The translations under genes and the position numbers were made by a program. The notes beneath the pieces were generated by a model, which did no database searches, was not told where the DNA came from, and saw only the letters and a program-made list of their open reading frames with translations. Source: Pragia fontium DSM 5563 = ATCC 49100 (GTDB taxonomy: Bacteria; Pseudomonadota; Gammaproteobacteria; Enterobacterales; Enterobacteriaceae). Taken from it: a stretch of DNA of 64,000 bases. Location: contig NZ_FOLW01000001.1 of the NCBI RefSeq assembly GCF_900112475.1, positions 310,001 through 374,000 of the forward strand, written 5' to 3'. Below are positions 18,970 through 29,411 of this stretch, piece after piece; position 1 is the stretch's first letter; every line of letters starts with the position of its first letter.

Positions 18970-19449
18970 ATGATTAAACCCGAACTACATCGTCTGTCAC
19001 TCACTAACCCGCTGCATTGGATTGCCACGGGCTTCGGCTCAGGCCTTTCACCCAAGGCTCCGGGTACTGTCGGTTCACTGGCGGCAATCCCGTTGTTTTA
19101 CCTGCTACAGCTACTCTCGATGCCAGCCTATCTGGCGTTTCTGGTTTTCGCTTTCGTGATTGGCGTTTGGGCCTGTCAGGTCGCCGGTAATGCTATCGGC
19201 GTTGAAGATCATGGCGCTCTGGTCTGGGACGAGTTTGTCGGTATGTGGATCGCCTGTATCGCCCTGCCTCAAGGTTTATGGTGGATGGTCGCCGCTTTTG
19301 TTGCCTTCCGCTTCTTCGATATCCTTAAGCCCGGCCCTATCGGTTGGCTGGATAAACACTGCTCCGGCGGTTTTGGCGTGATGATGGATGATGTGGCTGC
19401 GGGACTAGCCGCACTGGGCGTAGTTCAATTGGCTTATTGGGTTATTTAG
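18970..19449 (+). CDS. pgpA: Phosphatidylglycerophosphatase A
   Basis: A 159-residue inner-membrane enzyme that dephosphorylates phosphatidylglycerophosphate to phosphatidylglycerol. Motifs: ATGFGSGLSPKAPGTVGSLAAIPLFY; DHGALVWDEFVGMWIA with acidic catalytic residues; FRFFDILKPGPIGWLDKH; GGFGVMMDDVAAGL. Start ATG 18970 gives MIKPELHRLSLTNPLHWI; the open frame extends to 18913 without good reason. In E. coli pgpA follows thiL, so its location here is different. Confidence 0.95.
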   Translation: MIKPELHRLSLTNPLHWIATGFGSGLSPKAPGTVGSLAAIPLFYLLQLLSMPAYLAFLVFAFVIGVWACQVAGNAIGVEDHGALVWDEFVGMWIACIALPQGLWWMVAAFVAFRFFDILKPGPIGWLDKHCSGGFGVMMDDVAAGLAALGVVQLAYWVI

Positions 19450-19484
19450 TTTTATTAACCCAAGCACTTAATCGATTAGAAATA

Positions 19485-19510
19485 AGAAGGCCGCCTAACG
19501 GCGGCCTTCT
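19485..19510. terminator. Bidirectional terminator between pgpA and valS
   Basis: A perfect 11-bp GC-rich stem AGAAGGCCGCC / GGCGGCCTTCT with loop TAAC lies between two convergent genes. Confidence 0.85.
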
Positions 19511-19530
19511 CAACTTAAGTAAAACCAAAA

Positions 19531-22386
19531 CTACAATGCAGCAATCGTCGCTTTCTGCTCTAACAGCTTCGCTTTATCTTCGGCATAGCTAGTTAGTCTT
19601 TCACGCTCTTTTGCCACTACCGCTTCCGGTGCTCGAGAAACAAAGCCTTCGTTCGCCAGTTTGCTCTCGATACGCGCAATTTCATCTTCAATACGCGCCA
19701 CTTCTTTCGATAAGCGTTCCAGCTCGGCGGCTTTATCCACCAGACCGGCCATCGGGATTAATAGCTCAGAACCTTCAACCAGTTTGGTTACTGAAACCGG
19801 ACCTTTATCACCAGCAGGTAAAATAGTGATTGAAGATAAACGCGCCAACGTTTTAATGAAGGTTTCGTTTTCCTCTACACGACGCAGTGCTGCCGGAGTA
19901 GCATCGCGCAGCAAGACTTCCAACTGCTTGCTCGGTGCGATATTCATTTCAGCACGAATATTACGTACCGCAACAATCGCCTGCTTAATCCATTCCAGAT
20001 CTGCTAGTGCAGCTTCATCCGCCAACGCAGCCTCATATTCCGGCATCGGTTGCAGCATAATGGTATCGGCAGTAATGTTCTTCAGCAGTTTAATCCGCTG
20101 CCAAATGGTTTCGGTAATAAATGGAATAATCGGATGAGCCAAACGCAACAGTGATTCCAGAACGTGCACCAGCGTATGACGGGTACCACGCAGTTCCGTT
20201 TCTGAACCTGAATTCATCACAGGCTTAGCCAGCTCCAGATACCAGTCACAGAACTGGTTCCAGGTGAATTCATACAGAATGTTCGCCGCCATATCGAAAC
20301 GATAACCGTCCAGCGCTTCGCGATAGGCTTTTACTGTCTGGTTAAACTCCGCCAGAATCCAACGATCCGCCAGAGAAAGAACTATTTCACCGCCGTTCTG
20401 ACCACAATCCTGATCTTCTGTATTCATCAGTACAAAGCGGCTGGCGTTCCACAGCTTGTTACAGAAGTTACGATAACCTTCAAGACGCTTCATATCCCAG
20501 TTGATATCGCGACCGGTGGAAGCCAGCGCCGTCAGGGTGAAACGCAATGCATCGGTACCGTGAGCTTCAATACCCCCCGGGAATTGCTTCTCGGTGCGCT
20601 TACGAATCTTCTCAGCCAGCTGCGGCTGCATCATATTACCGGTACGTTTTTCCAGCAGGCCATCCAAAGAAATACCATCGATCATATCCAGCGGATCGAT
20701 AACGTTACCCTTAGATTTAGACATCTTCTGGCCTTCGTCATCGCGAATCAGACCGGTAACATACACATTCTTAAATGGCACTTGCGGTTTGCCATCTTCA
20801 TCTTTAATAAAGTGCATGGTCAACATGATCATGCGGGCAATCCAGAAGAAGATAATATCGAAGCCACTCACCAATACGTTGGTTGGATGGAAAGTACGCA
20901 GTTCTTCGGTATTTTCCGGCCAGCCTAAAGTGGAGAACGTCCACAGGCCAGAGGAGAACCAAGTATCCAATACGTCTTCATCCTGAGTCAGCACCACATC
21001 TGCCGGGATATTGTTTTCTTTACGCACTTCTTCTTCATTACGGGCAACGTAAACATTACCTTCAGCGTCATACCAAGCTGGAATACGGTGTCCCCACCAT
21101 AGCTGACGGGAAATACACCAATCCTGAATATCACGCATCCAGGAGAAGTACATATTCTCATACTGTTTAGGAACGAACTGAATATCGCCGTTCTCAACCG
21201 CTTCAATAGCCACTTTAGCCAGCGGTGCAGTACGCACATACCACTGATCGGTCAACATCGGCTCAATCACCACACCACCGCGATCGCCGTAAGGCACCGT
21301 TAAATCGTGAGGTTTAATTTCTTCCAGCAAACCCTGAGCATCGAAAGCAGCAACCACTGCCTTACGAGCAGCAAAACGCTCCAGACTGCGCAGATCAGCG
21401 GGTAATTCATCCGCGTAGTCTTCACTTGGCTTACCGTTGGTATCAAAAATTTCTGCGCTCTGGCGGATATCACCGTCAAAGGTCAGAATATTGATCATTG
21501 GTAAGCTATGGCGGCGACCAACTTCATAGTCATTAAAGTCATGAGCTGGAGTGATTTTTACGCAACCAGTGCCTTTTTCCATATCGGCATGTTCATCGCC
21601 AACAATCGGAATACGGCGATTCACCAGCGGTAACACCACATATTTGCCAATCAGATCTTTATAGCGTGGATCTTCCGGGTTAACCGCAACACCGGTATCG
21701 CCCAGCACCGTTTCCGGACGCGTGGTGGCGACTACCAAATAGTCTTTACCTTCGGCCGTCTTAACGCCGTCCGCTAACGGATAACGCAGATGCCACATCG
21801 AACCTTTGGTTTCACGGTTTTCCACTTCCAGATCGGAAATAGCGGTACGTAATTTTGGATCCCAGTTAACCAAACGCTTACCACGGTAAATCAGGTTTTC
21901 TTTATGCAGACGAACGAAAACCTCTTTTACCGCGTTGGACAAACTTTCATCCATGGTAAAGCGCTCGCGATCCCAATCTACAGAAGCGCCAAGGCGACGC
22001 ATCTGACGGGTAATGGTGCCGCCGGACTCCGCTTTCCACTGCCAAATTTTGTCAATAAAGGCTTCGCGACCATAGTCATGGCGAGTTTTATTCTCTTCCG
22101 CCGCAATTTTTCGCTCAACCACCATTTGAGTGGCGATTCCCGCATGGTCGGTACCTGCTTGCCACAGGGTATTTTTACCCTGCATACGCTGATAACGAAT
22201 CATCGCATCCATAATAGTTTGTTGGAATGCGTGGCCCATATGCAGGCTACCGGTCACATTGGGAGGAGGAATAACGATACAATAGCTCTCTTTGCTGGTA
22301 TCGCCATGCGGCTTAAAGTAGCCGCTCTCTTCCCAATGCTGATAAAGGGACTGTTCAATCTCTTGCGGGTTGTATGTTTTTTCCAT
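19531..22386 (-). CDS. valS: Valyl-tRNA synthetase
   Basis: A 951-residue class I synthetase that charges tRNA-Val. The HIGH-type motif is [16 protein letters not shown] (about residues 40-55). The editing CP1 domain has [22 protein letters not shown] lies in [18 protein letters not shown]-terminal coiled coil ends the protein ([28 protein letters not shown]). Length equals E. coli ValRS. It follows holC by 16 bp in the conserved holC-valS unit. Confidence 0.99.
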   Translation of the reverse strand: MEKTYNPQEIEQSLYQHWEESGYFKPHGDTSKESYCIVIPPPNVTGSLHMGHAFQQTIMDAMIRYQRMQGKNTLWQAGTDHAGIATQMVVERKIAAEENKTRHDYGREAFIDKIWQWKAESGGTITRQMRRLGASVDWDRERFTMDESLSNAVKEVFVRLHKENLIYRGKRLVNWDPKLRTAISDLEVENRETKGSMWHLRYPLADGVKTAEGKDYLVVATTRPETVLGDTGVAVNPEDPRYKDLIGKYVVLPLVNRRIPIVGDEHADMEKGTGCVKITPAHDFNDYEVGRRHSLPMINILTFDGDIRQSAEIFDTNGKPSEDYADELPADLRSLERFAARKAVVAAFDAQGLLEEIKPHDLTVPYGDRGGVVIEPMLTDQWYVRTAPLAKVAIEAVENGDIQFVPKQYENMYFSWMRDIQDWCISRQLWWGHRIPAWYDAEGNVYVARNEEEVRKENNIPADVVLTQDEDVLDTWFSSGLWTFSTLGWPENTEELRTFHPTNVLVSGFDIIFFWIARMIMLTMHFIKDEDGKPQVPFKNVYVTGLIRDDEGQKMSKSKGNVIDPLDMIDGISLDGLLEKRTGNMMQPQLAEKIRKRTEKQFPGGIEAHGTDALRFTLTALASTGRDINWDMKRLEGYRNFCNKLWNASRFVLMNTEDQDCGQNGGEIVLSLADRWILAEFNQTVKAYREALDGYRFDMAANILYEFTWNQFCDWYLELAKPVMNSGSETELRGTRHTLVHVLESLLRLAHPIIPFITETIWQRIKLLKNITADTIMLQPMPEYEAALADEAALADLEWIKQAIVAVRNIRAEMNIAPSKQLEVLLRDATPAALRRVEENETFIKTLARLSSITILPAGDKGPVSVTKLVEGSELLIPMAGLVDKAAELERLSKEVARIEDEIARIESKLANEGFVSRAPEAVVAKERERLTSYAEDKAKLLEQKATIAAL

Positions 22387-22402
22387 GGTCTTTTTATATC
22401 AT

Positions 22403-22852
22403 TCAAATGGTTGGCGGCGTTGCCGTAGACAGATTAAAACCGACGCTGCGGTAAATTTTATAGCGTTCACGCGCCAGCTGCTTCAGCGTATCTTCGTGTG
22501 GCACAAAGTCTATCACTTCATAGAAAGCAGTGGCAAAATCCGGAAACTGAACCTGTAGATTAATCAACAGATCCCTCGGTGCATTACTGCGCTTACCGGG
22601 CCAGCAGAGTTCAACCGGAGCGCCATACTTCGGCCCTTCTCCGGCCAAATTATGGGGAACAAACTGTTCGGTATCCCGTTGCCATAAAGCTTCATCCAAC
22701 TGCTCCGCCTGCTGCTGAGTATCGCAGGCAATCAACACCCGTTTACCCGCACGCCAACGTTCAGCGGCAACGGTACAGGCCAGAGCCTCACAGAAAGACA
22801 GCCCGTCGGACGTGTTATTGTGGTCAAGCAGATAAAATGTCGCGTTCTTCAT
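22403..22852 (-). CDS. holC: DNA polymerase III chi subunit
   Basis: A 149-residue chi subunit, which binds the SSB C-terminal tail and pairs with psi. E. coli-like stretches: MKNATFYLLDHN, AAERWRAGKRVLIACDTQQQAEQLDEALW, FVPHNLAGEGPKYGAPVELCWP, and FATAFYEVIDFVPHEDTLKQLARERYK. The start is at MKN, preceded by another ATG; the frame is open to 22894. It is transcribed with valS and follows pepA on the same strand after a 139-bp gap. Confidence 0.96.
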   Translation of the reverse strand: MKNATFYLLDHNNTSDGLSFCEALACTVAAERWRAGKRVLIACDTQQQAEQLDEALWQRDTEQFVPHNLAGEGPKYGAPVELCWPGKRSNAPRDLLINLQVQFPDFATAFYEVIDFVPHEDTLKQLARERYKIYRSVGFNLSTATPPTI

Positions 22853-22886
22853 CATAACCGTCGGATAGCGTTTCGATTTAATGGCT

Positions 22887-22909
22887 AGGGGCACGCAATG
22901 CGTGCCCCT
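22887..22909 (-). terminator. Hairpin between pepA and holC
   Basis: A perfect 10-bp stem AGGGGCACGC / GCGTGCCCCT with loop AAT lies 83 bp after the pepA stop. The T-run is poor on the minus strand, so it may be a leaky terminator that leaves holC-valS partly coupled. Confidence 0.6.
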
Positions 22910-22991
22910 GACTCATCACATAAAGTGACGTTATCATAGCATGTTGCCCGAGCGGCAGAAATAAGGATGATACCTTATCAAGCTCAGGCGA

Positions 22992-24518
<1,527 letters not shown>

Positions 24519-24741
24519 TTAAAGAGACAAGGTAGGCAAATTATGGATAAAATAGAGCATTCCATAACGCCCCTTGCGATTTTTATTAGCGCAACACAAA
24601 TAGTGTTAATATTTCTACTCATTAATACTATTATTAGCAAATATTGGCTGCCATTATGGTAGATGTTAGTAAAAATGGCGAATTAACGATGAAAGTATCG
24701 GCTTTCCTGTAAAAAAACAAGTTTTCACAGGCGTAATTAAC

Positions 24742-25836
24742 TTGATAATCATTAGATATCTGATCCGCGAGACCTTCAAAAGTCAAATCGCAATCCTGTT
24801 TATCCTGCTACTGATCTTTTTCTGTCAGAAGCTGGTTCGCATTTTGTCGATGGCCGTTGAGGGAGACATCCCGACAAATTTAGTGTTCTCTTTGCTTGGT
24901 CTCGGTATTCCCGAGATGGCCCAGTTAATACTACCCCTTAGCCTGTTTTTAGCCATTTTGATGACCTTTAGCAAGCTGTATGCAGAAAGTGAAATCACCG
25001 TCATGTATGCCTGTGGGTTGAGTAAAAATGTGCTGCTGATTTCAGCGCTAATGCTCTCCCTGTTTACCGGTATTGTGGCTGGCGTGAACTCAATCTGGTT
25101 GGGGCCAATATCTGCCGCTAACCAAGAGAAAATTCTGGCTGAAGCCAAAGCTAACCCAAGTCTTGGAGCGCTGGTTGAAGGCCAGTTCCAGCCATCTAAA
25201 GACGGCAATGCCGTGCTATTTGTGGGTAACGTCGAAGGCAATAAGTTTACCAACGTATTTTTGGCTCAGTTGCGTACCTCCGGCAATCAACGCCCTTCCG
25301 TGGTCGTCGCGGATAAAGGGCATATCGTTGAAGATCCTAACGGTGCCCAGCGTATCTTTTTAGATACCGGTACCCGCTACGAAGGTACCGCCATGCTACG
25401 GGATTTCCGCGTTACTGATTTTAACCAGTATCAGGCGGTTATCGGCCATCAGGAAGCGGCTCTCGACGATACCGATGTCGATCAGGCCAGTTTCGCCTCT
25501 TTAATGACAACCGACAGCCATCAGGCTAAAGCCGAGCTGAACTGGCGCCTGACGCTGATTATCTCGGTACCGTTAATGGCTTTCTTGGTGGTGCCGCTAA
25601 GCGAAGTGAATCCGCGTCAAGGACGCGTAGTCAGTATGCTGCCAGCGATGCTGCTATACCTGATCTATTTCTTACTGCAAAGTTCGATTAGATCAAACGC
25701 CAGTAGAGGAAAAATTGATCCTATGATGTGGGTATGGGTAGTGAATCTCTCCTATCTGGCGATTGGCATTCTATTAAACCTGTGGGATAGCATTCCGTCA
25801 CGCCGTATACGCGCGCGGCTGAGAGGAGCGGCTTAA
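24742..25836 (+). CDS. lptF: LPS export ABC transporter permease LptF
   Basis: A 364-residue inner-membrane permease of the LptB2FG complex that extracts lipopolysaccharide for transport to the outer membrane. Matches E. coli LptF: IIIRYLIRETFKSQIAILFILLLIFFCQKLVRIL, YACGLSK, and NPRQGRVVSMLPAMLLYL. Six membrane segments surround a periplasmic beta-jellyroll domain (about residues 135-245). The conserved N-terminus begins directly at a TTG codon; no ATG start is available there. It is followed by lptG with 2 nt between stop and start. Confidence 0.97.
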   Translation: MIIIRYLIRETFKSQIAILFILLLIFFCQKLVRILSMAVEGDIPTNLVFSLLGLGIPEMAQLILPLSLFLAILMTFSKLYAESEITVMYACGLSKNVLLISALMLSLFTGIVAGVNSIWLGPISAANQEKILAEAKANPSLGALVEGQFQPSKDGNAVLFVGNVEGNKFTNVFLAQLRTSGNQRPSVVVADKGHIVEDPNGAQRIFLDTGTRYEGTAMLRDFRVTDFNQYQAVIGHQEAALDDTDVDQASFASLMTTDSHQAKAELNWRLTLIISVPLMAFLVVPLSEVNPRQGRVVSMLPAMLLYLIYFLLQSSIRSNASRGKIDPMMWVWVVNLSYLAIGILLNLWDSIPSRRIRARLRGAA

Positions 25837-25838
25837 TT

Positions 25839-26915
25839 ATGTTTAGCGTATTAGACCGTTATATTGGCCGTACTATTTTCAATACCATTATGAGCACCCT
25901 GTTCTTACTGGTTAGCCTGTCCGGGATTATTAAATTTGTCGAACAGCTGAGAAAAACCGGTCGCGGGGATTACGACGCTCTGGGAGCCGGTTTATATACC
26001 TTACTCAGCGTGCCCAAAGACATTGAAACCTTCTTTCCCATGGCCGCCTTGCTGGGTGCCCTGCTTGGTTTAGGTGCACTGGCGACTCGCAGCGAGTTAG
26101 TGGTCATGGAAGCTTCCGGCTTTACTCGTATGCAGGTGGCTTCCGCGGTGATGAAAACCGCCATTCCACTGGTGCTGCTGACTATGGCCATTGGTGAATG
26201 GGTCGCACCAGCCGGTGAACAGGCCGCTCGTAATATGCGGGCGCAAATGATGTATGGCAGTTCTCTGTTATCCACTCGCGATGGCATATGGGCGAAAGAC
26301 AATAACGAATTCATTTATATTCAGAGCGTGGTTAAAGAAGACGAGCTGTCCGGCGTCAGCATTTATCAATTTGATAAACAACGTAGGTTACTGACCGTGC
26401 GCTATGCGGGTTCCGCTATCTACGATAAAGACAATAAGACCTGGATACTCTCTCAGGTCGATCAGTCCGACCTGACCCAGCCCAACAAAATTGTTGGTAG
26501 CCAAACCCTGAATGAAGAGTGGAAAACCAGCCTCAGCCCGGACAAACTCGGCGTTGTTGCCATGAACCCGGAATCCCTTTCTGCCTCGGGTCTGTATGAA
26601 TATAGTCGTTACCTGAAGCAGAGTGGTCAGGAAGCCAACCGCTATTGGCTGATTTTCTGGAATAAGATTTTCTCCCCTATCTCTGTTGCCGTGATGATGC
26701 TAATGGCCCTGTCGTTTATTTTTGGCCCGTTACGCAGCGTTCCGATGGGAATCCGAGTGGTTACTGGCATCAGTTTTGGCTTTATCTTTTATGTACTCGA
26801 CCAAATATTCGGGCCACTCAGTCTGGTTTATAGCGTACCGCCAATGATTGGTGCACTCTTGCCAAGCCTGCTGTTCCTGATGATTAGTCTGTTCCTGCTT
26901 AAGCAGAAGCGTTAA
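25839..26915 (+). CDS. lptG: LPS export ABC transporter permease LptG
   Basis: A 358-residue partner of LptF in the LptB2FG extractor. Features: N-terminal membrane segment (MFSVLDRYIGRTIFNTIM); coupling-helix region (TRSELVVMEASGFTRMQV); a periplasmic domain about 130-260; and C-terminal membrane helices (SFIFGPLRSVPMGIRVVTGISFGF). Its start lies 2 nt after the lptF stop, so the two are translationally coupled. A terminator hairpin follows at 26932. Confidence 0.97.
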   Translation: MFSVLDRYIGRTIFNTIMSTLFLLVSLSGIIKFVEQLRKTGRGDYDALGAGLYTLLSVPKDIETFFPMAALLGALLGLGALATRSELVVMEASGFTRMQVASAVMKTAIPLVLLTMAIGEWVAPAGEQAARNMRAQMMYGSSLLSTRDGIWAKDNNEFIYIQSVVKEDELSGVSIYQFDKQRRLLTVRYAGSAIYDKDNKTWILSQVDQSDLTQPNKIVGSQTLNEEWKTSLSPDKLGVVAMNPESLSASGLYEYSRYLKQSGQEANRYWLIFWNKIFSPISVAVMMLMALSFIFGPLRSVPMGIRVVTGISFGFIFYVLDQIFGPLSLVYSVPPMIGALLPSLLFLMISLFLLKQKR

Positions 26916-26931
26916 ACATTGGCATTCGGTA

Positions 26932-26956
26932 TATGGCAGCCTTCAGGGCTGCCATA
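26932..26956 (+). terminator. Terminator of lptFG
   Basis: A perfect 10-bp stem TATGGCAGCC / GGCTGCCATA with a 5-nt loop is followed by ATTTTAAT, 17 bp after the lptG stop. Confidence 0.8.
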
Positions 26957-27073
26957 ATTTTAATAATCTGCAGATTATTAAAGAATGTTAAACTCGATTG
27001 AAACTTAATTATTCCACAGTTAACATGCCTGAATAACTGACTCACGAAGTAAGGACAGTTTCATACAATCATC

Positions 27074-27418
27074 ATGAATTTACGTTTGCTGCAAAGACTA
27101 TTTCTAATACTGGCGGTGCTGATTAGCGCGCCCGGTTTCGCGATGTCAGCAAATCATGATGCATGTTCAGCGCCGGTTTCAGTTTCCGCAGCATCAGAAG
27201 AACATCATTCGGTAACCCAACAACAGCCAGACACCGCCGCTGAGCACTGTATGAGTACTTCTCACTGCGTATGTATGCTGTGTTTTTCCGTTATTCCCTC
27301 AATCACCCTATCGGTGGCCAAGTCCGTTGGTCATGAATCCTATAACACCCTGTTTAACCGTTGGCTGTCACTATCACCTCAGCCCGAACCCCATCCTCCC
27401 AGAAATCATCTGGTCTAA
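27074..27418 (+). CDS. Small exported Cys/His-rich protein next to multicopper oxidase
   Basis: A 114-residue protein with a signal peptide (MNLRLLQRLFLILAVLISAPGFAMS), a mature part with several His residues (HDAC, EEHHSV) and a compact Cys cluster (EHCMSTSHCVCMLCFSV), then a hydrophobic stretch and a Pro-rich tail. I do not recognise a named family. The Cys/His/Met content and location 154 bp upstream of a multicopper oxidase gene on the same strand suggest copper binding or sensing. It loosely recalls small copper-locus proteins such as CopL or DUF2946 members, but that is only a resemblance in composition. Confidence 0.6.
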   Translation: MNLRLLQRLFLILAVLISAPGFAMSANHDACSAPVSVSAASEEHHSVTQQQPDTAAEHCMSTSHCVCMLCFSVIPSITLSVAKSVGHESYNTLFNRWLSLSPQPEPHPPRNHLV

Positions 27419-27530
27419 ACTCAATTTAGCAGCAGTGAAAAATGACTGAGCTGGAGCACAACCAAAATTTGGCTGTGCCAATAATAGCTCGATGATTTCA
27501 GCACCGTAATGCTCAGCAGAGAGCGTTATG

Positions 27531-27556
27531 CATATCCGCTTTATAACGCGGATATG
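27531..27556 (+). promoter_or_regulatory. Leader hairpin just before the multicopper oxidase gene
   Basis: A 9-bp perfect stem CATATCCGC / GCGGATATG with an 8-nt loop ends 16 nt before the oxidase ATG, next to the ribosome site GAGAGGA. It could influence translation or mark partial termination between the two genes. Confidence 0.45.
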
Positions 27557-27572
27557 ATGAGAGGATTAAATA

Positions 27573-29090
27573 ATGAACCGTAGAATTTTCTTAACAAAAC
27601 TGGCCGCCGCCGTTGGTACCCTTGCCGCTACCCGAGTCATCGCCCAAACCCACAATATGGGGGGCAATATGGCTGGTCACGACATGGGTAATATGAATAT
27701 GTCAGGCCATAATATGGGTAATATGAAGATGGGCGAAATGCACGGTGGTGGCCTGCTTCCTGAGTCGGCTCTACCTCAAAACCTGCCGCTGCCCGATCTG
27801 AAGAAACTGATTAACACCAGCAGTCAGTCTAATTATTTTAGCGCTACCCTGACGGCAAAACCGGTCAAATTACAGCTTACGCCGGAACTCAATACTGAAT
27901 TCTGGGCCTATAACGATCAAATTCCCGGCCCGGCGATTGAAGTATTTGAAGGGGACACCGTTGAAATTACCCTCAAGAATGAGCTCCCTCAGGCAACAAC
28001 CATACACTGGCATGGTTTGCCAGTTCCTCCCGATCAGGACGGTAATCCTCAGGATGAAATCGCACCTGGCGCATCCCACACTTATAAGTTCACCTTACCT
28101 GAAGGCTGTGCCGGAACATATTGGTACCATCCTCACGGTCATAACACCGTGGCAGAACAGGCATTTCGTGGGCTGGCCGGCGTATTTATCGTCAAACCTA
28201 AACAGGATCCGCTGGCGCACATTCCGGTGCAAAACTGGTTGATGTCCGATCTAAAACTATCAAGCGATGGCCAAATTGCAGATAACTCAATGATGGACTG
28301 GATGAACGGCCGCGAAGGCCAATTTGTGCTGATTAACGGCGCATCCAAGCCACAAATTACCCTGAACCAAGCCACTCGGGCACGTATCTGGAATGCCTGC
28401 TCCGGCCGTTATCTGGATTTAGCCCTGAATGATGCCGATATCTACGTCATCGGTACCGACGGCGGCCTGCTGCTGAAGCCACATCAGGTGAAGTCACTGC
28501 TACTGAGCCCGGGAGAGCGTGCAGAAATTCTTATCGTTCCACGTAAATCGACCCAACAAAACCTGAAGGCTCTGGCCTACAATCGAGGCAAAATGGGCAA
28601 CGTACCGGAAGAAGTCACCCGTGATCTGGCCTCTATTGTGATGACTCAGGATAGCCTACCTACCCTGCCAGAACAGTTGAGAGCATTACCGCTCCTCGGT
28701 CAACCAACCGCAGTGAAGAAGTTGGAATATACCGAGACCATGGAAATGGGTAAAGGTATGAATTTCCTGATTAATGGTAAAAAGCATGATATGAATCGGA
28801 TCGATCTCACCAGTAAATTAGGTGAAGTAGAAGAATGGGAAATCTTTAATAACTCCCATATGGATCACAACTTCCACATCCATGGAACGCAATTTACCAT
28901 CATCAACCATCAGCTCAATGGACAAGTTCACCAACCGGAATACATCGGCCATAAAGATACCATTAACCTCAAACCTTATGAGAGGGTGCGTATCAAAATA
29001 GCTCAACACCATAAAGGACTGCGCATGTACCATTGCCATATTCTGGAACATGAAACGCTAGGCATGATGGGACAGTTAAATGTGATTTAA
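27573..29090 (+). CDS. Periplasmic multicopper oxidase (CueO-like), Met-rich N-terminus
   Basis: A 505-residue laccase-type multicopper oxidase, probably oxidising Cu(I) in the periplasm. The twin-arginine signal is MNRRIFLTKLAAAVGTLAATRVIA. All copper motifs are present: TIHWHGLPVP, TYWYHPHGH, MDHNFHIHGTQF, and the C-terminal MYHCHILEHETLGMM (T1 site Cys, His, Met). Unlike E. coli CueO, where the Met-rich segment sits before the last domain, here a Met/His-rich stretch (residues about 28-58, e.g. GHDMGNMNMSGHNMGNM) follows the signal peptide. That interdomain insert seems to be missing. I therefore call it CueO-like and give no symbol. Confidence 0.92.
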   Translation: MNRRIFLTKLAAAVGTLAATRVIAQTHNMGGNMAGHDMGNMNMSGHNMGNMKMGEMHGGGLLPESALPQNLPLPDLKKLINTSSQSNYFSATLTAKPVKLQLTPELNTEFWAYNDQIPGPAIEVFEGDTVEITLKNELPQATTIHWHGLPVPPDQDGNPQDEIAPGASHTYKFTLPEGCAGTYWYHPHGHNTVAEQAFRGLAGVFIVKPKQDPLAHIPVQNWLMSDLKLSSDGQIADNSMMDWMNGREGQFVLINGASKPQITLNQATRARIWNACSGRYLDLALNDADIYVIGTDGGLLLKPHQVKSLLLSPGERAEILIVPRKSTQQNLKALAYNRGKMGNVPEEVTRDLASIVMTQDSLPTLPEQLRALPLLGQPTAVKKLEYTETMEMGKGMNFLINGKKHDMNRIDLTSKLGEVEEWEIFNNSHMDHNFHIHGTQFTIINHQLNGQVHQPEYIGHKDTINLKPYERVRIKIAQHHKGLRMYHCHILEHETLGMMGQLNVI

Positions 29091-29118
29091 CCGACATCAG
29101 TTTGGTTAAATTAAAGAG

Positions 29119-29150
29119 CCCCCGAAGGATAATCCTCGGGGGTTTTCTTT
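29119..29150 (+). terminator. Terminator of the multicopper oxidase gene
   Basis: CCCCCGAAGGA / TCCTCGGGGG stem with loop TAA, then TTTTCTTT: a classic Rho-independent signal 28 bp after the stop. Confidence 0.92.
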
Positions 29151-29243
29151 CAGCTGTTATTGAAATATTCCTCCGGCCGTTTTCTCGATTCACCTCACAG
29201 TTCAGTCAAAAAACAATCAATTTCCCGAATAACAGTTGAATTA

Positions 29244-29294
29244 TTGACTGTCTCCTTATATGTTTCTGTAACGGTTCACTAAAACGTTACAGAA
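29244..29294 (+). promoter_or_regulatory. Promoter and candidate LacI-type operator of the TRAP operon
   Basis: A -35-like TTGACT (29244-29249) lies 17 bp before TGTAAC, which overlaps a perfect inverted repeat: TTCTGTAACG (29264-29273) and CGTTACAGAA (29285-29294) separated by 11 bp. The LacI-family gene at the end of the operon is the likely binder. The promoter match is moderate; the inverted repeat is exact. Confidence 0.6.
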
Positions 29295-29411
29295 GAATTT
29301 TTATCATCACAAAAATATTAAAGAATCAGCACCACTCTCTCTGACCCTACAAACCTTTAGAGAGAAATAAAACTTATAAATCAATAAAATAAAGACTAAA
29401 GGTAAATTATC

